Below are positions 35,310-41,492 of a DNA stretch of 64,000 bases, piece by piece. The stretch comes from Taibaiella helva (GTDB lineage Bacteria; Bacteroidota; Bacteroidia; Chitinophagales; Chitinophagaceae), in NCBI RefSeq assembly GCF_003545695.1, contig NZ_QUZZ01000001.1:496001-560000 (forward strand). Direction: 5' to 3'. The stretch's first letter is position 1. Each line of letters starts with the position of its first letter. The position numbers were made by a program, and so were the translations under genes. Under the pieces are notes generated by a model that had not been told where the DNA came from, did not search any database, and was given only the letters and a program-made list of their open reading frames with translations.

Positions 35310-35948
35310 TTATTTCCTGCCAAAGAGATACATCGCCATGCAGAGCAGCAAAGCCGCCAGTACGGCCAGCCAGGGGAAAAGCTTTTGCCAGCGGGCTTCC
35401 CGTGCCAGACGGGACAGTACACGCTGTAAGCCGGCGCGCTCTTCATCGTTTGCTGCGATCAGCAGCAGCCGTTCCCATATGTCGCGTGCATAGTAATGGG
35501 GGAGGTGCACCGCGGCTTTCGCAGCTTCGGCAATAATCCCGGCACGGTCCTGGTCCCCTGCCTTCAGCTGTATGATGCCGATCTTATCGTCTGAAAAGAT
35601 GAAGAGCAGGTATTGGTGCAGCAATTGCTTGTTCATGCGGTACACATCTACCTGCGCGATATGCGCGTTGAGCTTCTCCAGCTCCAGGTGCAGGTAGCCG
35701 GGAGTGAGGATAGCCGCTTGTTTGTGGAAGCGGCCCGAAAGCCATCGTTCATAATCGTATAATGCTCTCTTTTCTACATGGGAAAGTACTGTATAGGCTT
35801 CGTGGATTTCCCGGAAACGGGCTTCCGCAAACACATTGGACGGATTTTTGTCCGGGTGAAATTCATGCGCGAGCCTCCGGAAAGCTTTCTTGATTTCCTC
35901 GGTTCCGGCCTCCGGCCCCAGTTCTAAAGCTTGATAGTGATCTTTTAT
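35310..35948 (-). CDS. Membrane-anchored J-domain (DnaJ-like) protein with AUA as apparent start
   Basis: Translated from ATA 35948-35946 the product is 212 aa and starts with a full J domain: helix I KDHYQALELGP, helix II EEIKKAFRRLAHEF, the HPD triad in HPDKNPSN, then FREIHEAYTVLS and LYDYERW. A middle helical region follows, and the C-terminus is a single membrane helix (LFPWLAVLAALLLCMAMYLF). No ATG, GTG or TTG lies between the upstream in-frame stop and the J domain; the first such codon, GTG 35834, comes after HPD and would yield a 174-aa protein without a working J domain. It should recruit an Hsp70 to the membrane if the full form is made. Confidence 0.75.
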   Translation of the reverse strand: MKDHYQALELGPEAGTEEIKKAFRRLAHEFHPDKNPSNVFAEARFREIHEAYTVLSHVEKRALYDYERWLSGRFHKQAAILTPGYLHLELEKLNAHIAQVDVYRMNKQLLHQYLLFIFSDDKIGIIQLKAGDQDRAGIIAEAAKAAVHLPHYYARDIWERLLLIAANDEERAGLQRVLSRLAREARWQKLFPWLAVLAALLLCMAMYLFGRK

Positions 35949-36016
35949 GACTGATAATTAATGAATTATTGTGGAATTTATTACGCCTTTGCCGGGAATC
36001 CGGGTAATATATTGCC

Positions 36017-36024
36017 CAAAGCTA
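36017..36024 (-). promoter_or_regulatory. -7 box of the J-domain gene
   Basis: The minus strand reads TAGCTTTG, an exact TAnnTTTG match, about 70 bases before the ATA codon at 35948. It supports transcription that covers the whole J domain. Confidence 0.45.
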
Positions 36025-36130
36025 AAGAATTGTTTAAAAATGTGTTTATGAAGGCACAAATATCAGATAATGAGGCACATTTGACCTTGATCCGTCGTAA
36101 TTTTACAACAACAATCAAAACCGATATATC

Positions 36131-36628
36131 ATGACAGAAAAAGCTTTTAACGACATGCTTATCGCCAACAGCGATTTTCTTCAGCCCGTTGCTGTTTCAC
36201 TTACCCATGATACCGAAGAGGCAAAGGACCTGATCCAGGAAACTTTGTATCGTGCCATGGCCAACAGGGAAAAGTACCAGACGGGTACCAATATCAAAGC
36301 ATGGCTGTACACCATCATGCGCAATATCTTTATCAATAACTACCGCCGCAAGAAGAAGTTCACTAAGGTAACTTCGGATGTGCCCCAGGATTATTTCCTG
36401 TACCAGACCGATAAGGTGGCGCACAATGATGGCATCATTAACGCCGGTATCCGCGAGATCAAGGCGGCGATCAACAGGCTTCCCGATATCTTCAGGCTGT
36501 CCTTTGAGCTGCATTACCTGGGCTACAAATACCAGGAGATCGCCGATACGCTGCAGGAGCCCCTGGGCACCATCAAGAGCCGCATCCACTTCGCAAGAAA
36601 GATGCTGGCCAGCAAACTGACAAGATAA
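36131..36628 (+). CDS. ECF-type RNA polymerase sigma factor
   Basis: The 165-aa protein has region 2 (about residues 15-80, with EEAKDLIQETLYRAMANREK and KAWLYTIMRNIFINNYRR) and region 4 (about 110-160, with GYKYQEIADTLQEPLGTIKS). No anti-sigma gene is adjacent. Similar short ECF factors without a neighbouring anti-sigma are frequent in Bacteroidota. It is monocistronic with a clear terminator at 36658-36687. Confidence 0.93.
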   Translation: MTEKAFNDMLIANSDFLQPVAVSLTHDTEEAKDLIQETLYRAMANREKYQTGTNIKAWLYTIMRNIFINNYRRKKKFTKVTSDVPQDYFLYQTDKVAHNDGIINAGIREIKAAINRLPDIFRLSFELHYLGYKYQEIADTLQEPLGTIKSRIHFARKMLASKLTR

Positions 36629-36657
36629 GTGGCAGGTGAAGAACCTGCATCCAACTG

Positions 36658-36687
36658 CTGCCAGCCCCGTAAGGCTGGCAGTTTTTT
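36658..36687 (+). terminator. Intrinsic terminator of the ECF sigma factor gene
   Basis: CTGCCAGCC (36658-36666) pairs with GGCTGGCAG (36673-36681) across a 6-nt loop and is followed by six T residues. Confidence 0.9.
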
Positions 36688-36702
36688 ATCTGCCGGCAGC
36701 TC

Positions 36703-36732
36703 TTGCTACCCGAAGGGGTTTACCTAATTTTG
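36703..36732 (+). promoter_or_regulatory. Promoter of pdxJ
   Basis: TTG (36703-36705), 19 bases, then TAATTTTG (36725-36732) matches the Bacteroidota housekeeping promoter. The pdxJ ATG at 36752 is 20 bases further. Confidence 0.7.
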
Positions 36733-36751
36733 CCGCTCAAACAACCATGCC

Positions 36752-37471
36752 ATGCCTGCAAAACTCTCCGTCAATATCAATAAGATCGCCACGCTGCGCA
36801 ACAGCCGTGGCGGCAACAATCCCGATGTGATCAAAGCTGCGCTGGACATTGAGCGCTTCGGTGCCGATGGCATTACCGTGCATCCCCGTCCGGATGAGCG
36901 TCACATCCGCTATGCCGATGTAAGGGAGCTGAAAAAGGTGATCAGTACAGAGCTCAATATAGAAGGCAATCCTGTCGAAGACAGCTTTGTGCAGCTGGTG
37001 CTGGAAACCCTGCCTGCACAGGTAACCTTAGTGCCTGACAGTCGCGACCAGCTGACCTCCAACCATGGATGGGACACGGTTAAAGAGGCAGACTACCTGA
37101 AGCAGATCATTGCGGTATTCAAAGAAAAAGGGATACGCGTATCTATTTTTGTCGATCCGGTAGTGGAGATGGTCTCCGGGGCCAGGGCCTGCGGCACCGA
37201 CCGCATCGAGCTGTATACCGAAGCTTATGCCCGCGACTATCCGAAAGACAGCGAAGCGGCAATAAAAGATTATGTAGCTACTGCTCATGAGGCCGCCAGG
37301 GTAGGGCTGGGGCTGAATGCAGGTCATGATCTCGACCTTGAAAACCTGCAGTTCCTCGCGCAACGATTACCCAATCTGGACGAAGTATCCATCGGCCATG
37401 CCCTGATCAGCGATGCCTTGTATTATGGCCTTCAGAATACGGTGCAGTTGTACAAAAGACAGCTACAGTAG
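36752..37471 (+). CDS. pdxJ: Pyridoxine 5'-phosphate synthase PdxJ
   Basis: The 239-aa enzyme condenses 1-deoxyxylulose 5-phosphate with 3-amino-2-oxopropyl phosphate, the last step of DXP-dependent vitamin B6 synthesis. The family N-terminus [20 protein letters not shown] is present, as are [13 protein letters not shown], the catalytic Glu in [24 protein letters not shown], and a [13 protein letters not shown] segment. It has its own promoter and is followed by a palindrome. Confidence 0.96.
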   Translation: MPAKLSVNINKIATLRNSRGGNNPDVIKAALDIERFGADGITVHPRPDERHIRYADVRELKKVISTELNIEGNPVEDSFVQLVLETLPAQVTLVPDSRDQLTSNHGWDTVKEADYLKQIIAVFKEKGIRVSIFVDPVVEMVSGARACGTDRIELYTEAYARDYPKDSEAAIKDYVATAHEAARVGLGLNAGHDLDLENLQFLAQRLPNLDEVSIGHALISDALYYGLQNTVQLYKRQLQ

Positions 37472-37496
37472 CCATTTGCTGTGTGTAATAAAATTT

Positions 37497-37537
37497 GACC
37501 TGGTAGGGACGTAGCATTGCTACGTCCCTACCAGGTC
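37497..37537. repeat. 41-nt palindrome containing GGTAGGGACGTAGCA
   Basis: A 20-bp arm (37497-37516) is separated by one T from its exact complement (37518-37537). The core GGTAGGGACGTAGCA matches the core of the 31777-31834 palindrome at 13 of 15 positions. It lies 26 bases after the pdxJ stop, between convergent genes. Confidence 0.85.
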
Positions 37538-37580
37538 TATTCTTCCAAAATGTATATTGCTACCAAAGCCGGGAGCGTCA

Positions 37581-38156
37581 TTATAGCAGCACCGTCAGGC
37601 TTTTGATAACAGCGCCCAGGCGTATGGCATCATAGATGCGGGCCTCGCTGGCGCCATGCTGCTTTACGGAAGCTTCGTGCGAAGTAACGCACAGCTCGCA
37701 GCCATTGAGTGCAGACACTACCAGGCTCACCAGCTCGAAGAGGCCTTTGCCCAGCACCGGATTCATCATAATGCTCATGCGCAGACCCGCCGGAGTATTG
37801 TTGTAATATTGGTTTTGCGGCAGGTAATGACGAAAACGATAGAAAACATTATTGGTATTCATCAGCGCCGTGCAGGCATGTATCTCGGCGATAGCTGCAT
37901 CATCGGCGCCTTCCTGGCGGGCCAGGCTTTCGAGTGCGCCGATCAGCACTTCCGATTTCTCGTTCACAGCCACAGACAAGGCCAGCAGTACGGCTTCTTT
38001 CTTATCGATATTAGGGCTTTTCAAGACTGCGCCGATATTGAGCTTCAGGTCTTTTAGGAAGCGGTTATCGGCGGCAGCCAGCTTTTCCAGCCCGGCGCTT
38101 TTATGACCGGCAGGGATATGCAGATCACTATAGAGATTCTGGATTGTCTCATTCAT
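37581..38156 (-). CDS. ahpD: AhpD-like carboxymuconolactone decarboxylase-family peroxidase/reductase
   Basis: The 191-aa protein contains the CMD/AhpD fold with redox pair and His in NGCELCVTSHEASVKQHG (C-x-x-C near residue 155). In Mycobacterium, AhpD reduces AhpC using lipoamide from dihydrolipoyl succinyltransferase. Here it lies directly downstream of an AhpC whose C-terminus resembles that type. ATG 38156 is chosen; a longer frame of 40 extra residues runs into the ahpC-ahpD spacer and shows no domain. Confidence 0.87.
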   Translation of the reverse strand: MNETIQNLYSDLHIPAGHKSAGLEKLAAADNRFLKDLKLNIGAVLKSPNIDKKEAVLLALSVAVNEKSEVLIGALESLARQEGADDAAIAEIHACTALMNTNNVFYRFRHYLPQNQYYNNTPAGLRMSIMMNPVLGKGLFELVSLVVSALNGCELCVTSHEASVKQHGASEARIYDAIRLGAVIKSLTVLL

Positions 38157-38239
38157 GTTATTGACAGCATTAAAATTGAATAAAGCGATACAAGCGAAAG
38201 GCGTTGCCATACGATGGCTGCTTGTATCCCGGATGGAGA

Positions 38240-38283
38240 AAGAGATGTGAATGCTGCACCAAGGGCACAGATCCACATCTCTT
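38240..38283 (-). terminator. Hairpin in the ahpC-ahpD spacer, possible attenuator
   Basis: AAGAGATGTG (38240-38249) pairs perfectly with CACATCTCTT (38274-38283). The loop is 24 nt and the following minus-strand bases are only mildly T-rich, so partial termination or RNA processing between ahpC and ahpD is more likely than a full stop. Confidence 0.5.
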
Positions 38284-38294
38284 AAAAAGATGGA

Positions 38295-38879
38295 TTAAGC
38301 TTCCTGCAGCTGAGCAGTCAGGGTTTCTTCGCCTTTCTTCCAGTTACAGGGGCACAGTTCATCCGTTTGCAATGCATCCAGAACACGCAGCACTTCTTCT
38401 ACATTGCGGCCTACGCTCAGGTCGTTTACATTGACCCAGCGGATGATACCCTGGGGATCTACGATGAAAGTAGCGCGGTAAGCGATCTTTTCATTGGCTT
38501 CCAGGATACCCAGCGCTTCGGCCAGTGATTTGGAGGTATCGGCCAGCATGGGGAACTTCAGGTCGCGCAAATCGTTGTTCTCCCTTCTCCAGGCCAGGTG
38601 CACAAACTCGGAGTCTGTAGAAGCGCCGATCAGCACAGTATCCCTGTCGGCAAATTCGCCATATACATTATTGAAAGCAGCGATTTCGGTAGGACAGACA
38701 AAGGTGAAATCCTTTGGCCACCAGAACATCACCATCCATTTGCCGCTCTCGGTATGGATCGCATTGGTAATATCTGCGAATTCTTTACCCGGTGCATCGG
38801 CGGCTAACGCTGACGCCACTACTGCTTTCTTCTTGAATTCGGGGAACTGGCTGCCTACTGAAACTGTTTTGTTGCTCAT
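38295..38879 (-). CDS. ahpC: Peroxiredoxin AhpC
   Basis: The 194-aa 2-Cys peroxiredoxin reduces H2O2 and organic peroxides. The peroxidatic Cys is in DFTFVCPTEIAAF (about residue 62), and the resolving region is DELCPCNWKKG (two Cys near 175), like the three-Cys AhpC of mycobacteria rather than the E. coli form. ahpD follows on the same strand and is the likely electron donor; no ahpF flavoprotein is near. The divergent region upstream has an inverted repeat at 38934-38950. Confidence 0.93.
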   Translation of the reverse strand: MSNKTVSVGSQFPEFKKKAVVASALAADAPGKEFADITNAIHTESGKWMVMFWWPKDFTFVCPTEIAAFNNVYGEFADRDTVLIGASTDSEFVHLAWRRENNDLRDLKFPMLADTSKSLAEALGILEANEKIAYRATFIVDPQGIIRWVNVNDLSVGRNVEEVLRVLDALQTDELCPCNWKKGEETLTAQLQEA

Positions 38880-38933
38880 TGCTTTTTTAATTTTTTGATT
38901 TTGAAATAAAGTGTTGTTGTTTTTTTGCGGGGC

Positions 38934-38950
38934 AAAGGTCGCTAACCTTT
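38934..38950. promoter_or_regulatory. Inverted repeat AAAGGT-N5-ACCTTT upstream of ahpC
   Basis: AAAGGT (38934-38939) and ACCTTT (38945-38950) flank CGCTA, 55 bases upstream of the ahpC ATG. On the minus strand it runs into ACCTTTG, close to a -7 box, so a repressor or activator could bind over the promoter. The factor is unknown. Confidence 0.4.
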
Positions 38951-39074
38951 TTGTTATGCCGTCAAAATTTTGGCTATTAAAAAATAGGGATTTTCAATGC
39001 GGATTTTGATGCGCTTATGATATTTTCTTCATGCCGATCCCTTAAAACGCGCCGTTTTCCTCCGGTCGAATTCC

Positions 39075-39082
39075 TACATTTG
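39075..39082 (+). promoter_or_regulatory. -7 box directly before the formyltransferase start
   Basis: TACATTTG is an exact TAnnTTTG match ending only 3 bases before ATG 39086. If used, the mRNA would begin at or next to the start codon, that is, with no leader. Confidence 0.5.
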
Positions 39083-39085
39083 CGT

Positions 39086-39847
39086 ATGGCAGTCCGTATT
39101 GTATTCCTGGGTTCCAAGCCCATAGGTTACCAATGTCTTCAGTATCTCCTGGAAAAGAAAGATGCGCTGGATGTAGCGCTTGTAGGTGTCCGAACCCGCA
39201 TGCGCAAAGAGTTTGGGGCTGAAGGCAATGATCTTGCTGCGCTCGCTGCACAGCACGGCATTCCCCTGCTGCAGTCGCTGGACGAGCTGCCCGAATGCGA
39301 TATCATCTATTCGGTACAGCACCATGAATTGCTGCAGGCCGCACATATCCGAAAAGCCCGGCGGATCGCCGTCAACCTGCACCTGGCGCCCTTGCCCGAA
39401 TACAGGGGCTGCAACCAGTTCTCCTTTGCCATTATGGATGAAGCGACCGAGTTTGGCGTTACCCTGCACGAGATCGATACCCGTATCGACCACGGTGATG
39501 TGCTGTTCGAGCAGCGCTTTTCCATTCCTGAAAATTGCTGGGTGAACGAGCTCTACGAGCTTACCTTCAGCGCTGGTATGTCTTTATTCCGCGACTCATT
39601 GAAACCCTTGCTGGACGGGAGCTACGCACGCACACCTCAGTCGGAGCTGATGAAGCATCGCCCCAGCAGCCTGCATTTCCGTGAGGAGATCGGGGCCCTG
39701 AAGCAGATTGACCTTACCCGGGGCGAAAAGCAGGTGCAGAAGGCCATCCGGGCGACTTATATGCCGGGATTTGAGCCGCCCTATACCCTTATCGGCGGTA
39801 AAAAGGTCTATTTCTCCCTGGAAAACGAGCCCCATGCAGGCAACTAA
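39086..39847 (+). CDS. Formyltransferase-family protein (Fmt-like, substrate unknown)
   Basis: The 253-aa protein has the formyltransferase fold: MAVRIVFLGSKPIG at the N-terminus, the catalytic Asn and His in VNLHLAPLPEYRG, and the catalytic Asp in DTRIDHGDVLFEQ. It is shorter than methionyl-tRNA formyltransferase and lacks that enzyme's C-terminal tRNA-binding domain, so an amino-sugar N-formyltransferase or similar is more likely. An in-frame ATG at 39017 would add 23 residues, but it lies upstream of the -7 box and adds no homology, so ATG 39086 is preferred. Confidence 0.78.
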   Translation: MAVRIVFLGSKPIGYQCLQYLLEKKDALDVALVGVRTRMRKEFGAEGNDLAALAAQHGIPLLQSLDELPECDIIYSVQHHELLQAAHIRKARRIAVNLHLAPLPEYRGCNQFSFAIMDEATEFGVTLHEIDTRIDHGDVLFEQRFSIPENCWVNELYELTFSAGMSLFRDSLKPLLDGSYARTPQSELMKHRPSSLHFREEIGALKQIDLTRGEKQVQKAIRATYMPGFEPPYTLIGGKKVYFSLENEPHAGN

Positions 39848-39900
39848 AGCACATTTGCTTTGTCTATGCTCTTATCAGCGTCCATACCGGGGATTATACT

Positions 39901-39908
39901 TAATTTTG
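39901..39908 (+). promoter_or_regulatory. -7 box of the MBL-rhodanese gene
   Basis: TAATTTTG is an exact TAnnTTTG match 44 bases before ATG 39953. Confidence 0.5.
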
Positions 39909-39952
39909 CCTATTGTTTTTCCGGGTAAAATTTACCGCACTAACTGAAATTT

Positions 39953-41356
39953 ATGATCGTAGAACAGCTTTATACCAATTGTCTCAGCGAGGCTGCTTAT
40001 TTTATTGCCGATGAGGGCGAAGCTGCAGTGATAGATCCTTTACGTGACATCGGGGCTTATCTCGATCTTGCGGCAAAGCACAATGCGAAAATCAAATATA
40101 TTTTCGAGACCCATTTTCATGCCGACTTTGTGAGCGGTCACCTGGAGCTGGCGAAGGCTACCGGCGCTACCATTGTGTATGGGCCGCAAACCAATGCCTC
40201 CTTCGACTTTCACCTGGCGAAGGACGGCGAGGTCTTTACCGTAGGGAACCTGAAGCTGAAGGCGCTGCATACACCGGGGCATACGCTCGAAAGCACCTGC
40301 TACCTGCTGCTCGATGCTGAGGACCGTGAGTATTGCGTGTTTACAGGCGATACTTTATTTGTAGGCGATGTGGGGCGCCCCGACCTGTTCAGCGGCAACC
40401 TGTCGAAAGAACAGCTGGCCTCGATGATGTACGATTCGCTGAACAATAAGATCAAAACGCTGCCTGATCACGTGATCGTGTATCCCGCACATGGCCCGGG
40501 ATCGGCCTGCGGAAAGAATCTCGGCAAGGAGACCTTCAGCACGATCGCCACACAGAAGGCCACCAATTATGCGTTGAAAGATCAAAGCCGGGAAGACTTT
40601 ATCAGTGAAGTGACAACAGGGCTCAGCGCGCCGCCGGCTTACTTCCCGGTCAATGCCCAGCTCAATGCGCAAGGTTATGAAAGTATGGATAAAATAAGGG
40701 CCGGCGCTTTGCAGGCGCTTCCCATCAGCACGTTTGAGCAAAAAGTAAAGGATGGCGCCTGGATACTTGACAGCCGCCCCTCTTCTGTATTCACCGAAGG
40801 TTTCGTGCCCGAATCCATCAGCATAGGGCTCGACGGTCGCTTTGCCGAATGGGCCGGAAGCTTGCTGCCTTTTGGCCAGGAGCTGGTGCTGGTTACCGAG
40901 CCCGGTAAAGAGGAAGAGACGGTCGTACGGCTGGCCCGGGTAGGCCTCGATAAGGTGACGGGATATCTTGATGGTGGTTTTGAAGCCTGGCAGCAGGCCG
41001 GTAAAACCATCGACCTGATCATTGATGTAATGCCGGAAGAGCTGGCGATGGATATCCCCTTCGACAATAAGCTGCAGGTGATCGATGTGCGCAAGCCCTC
41101 CGAATTTGAAAGCGGGCATGTAAAGGGCGCCGAGAATATTCCGCTCGGTGAATTGAGTAACCCCTTGCACATGGCGCAGGTCGATGATGATGCCAACCTC
41201 TATGTACACTGTGCCGGCGGCTATCGTAGCGTGATCGCCTGTTCGCTGATGAAGCGTGAAGGCTTTCACAACCTGCGCAATGTACTGGGCGGCTTCGGTA
41301 AGATGAGAGAAGTAAAAGGCATGCCGGTGGTGCTGCCTTCTGCAGCTGGCGCTTAG
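39953..41356 (+). CDS. MBL-fold hydrolase with two rhodanese domains (persulfide dioxygenase-like)
   Basis: The 467-aa protein starts with a metallo-beta-lactamase domain (residues 1-240) whose metal motif is THFHADFVSGH, followed by HTPGHTLEST and FTGDTLFVGDVGRPDL, as in ETHE1-type persulfide dioxygenases. Two rhodanese domains follow. The first (about 255-350) lacks an active-site Cys, while the second (about 360-460) has HCAGGYRS with Cys. This fits sulfide/persulfide detoxification or sulfur transfer. A terminator lies at 41377-41404. Confidence 0.85.
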   Translation: MIVEQLYTNCLSEAAYFIADEGEAAVIDPLRDIGAYLDLAAKHNAKIKYIFETHFHADFVSGHLELAKATGATIVYGPQTNASFDFHLAKDGEVFTVGNLKLKALHTPGHTLESTCYLLLDAEDREYCVFTGDTLFVGDVGRPDLFSGNLSKEQLASMMYDSLNNKIKTLPDHVIVYPAHGPGSACGKNLGKETFSTIATQKATNYALKDQSREDFISEVTTGLSAPPAYFPVNAQLNAQGYESMDKIRAGALQALPISTFEQKVKDGAWILDSRPSSVFTEGFVPESISIGLDGRFAEWAGSLLPFGQELVLVTEPGKEEETVVRLARVGLDKVTGYLDGGFEAWQQAGKTIDLIIDVMPEELAMDIPFDNKLQVIDVRKPSEFESGHVKGAENIPLGELSNPLHMAQVDDDANLYVHCAGGYRSVIACSLMKREGFHNLRNVLGGFGKMREVKGMPVVLPSAAGA

Positions 41357-41376
41357 CCGTCAGGATACCGACCAGT

Positions 41377-41404
41377 AGCCGTTCCCAAAAGAGCGGCTTT
41401 TTTT
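41377..41404 (+). terminator. Intrinsic terminator of the MBL-rhodanese gene
   Basis: AGCCG (41377-41381) pairs with CGGCT (41394-41398) and a T run follows (41398-41404). Confidence 0.75.
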
Positions 41405-41492
41405 ATGCCGGTACCTGCTGAACTGCGATTGGCTGCTGGGTTAATCGGGTATAAGTGTTTACTTTGCCGGTGAACCAAACAAATTCCTCAAC

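Noticed and set aside
37581-38276. Longer AhpD form starting at 38276
   Set aside because: The extra 40 residues cover the ahpC-ahpD hairpin and have no similarity; ATG 38156 starts the fold.
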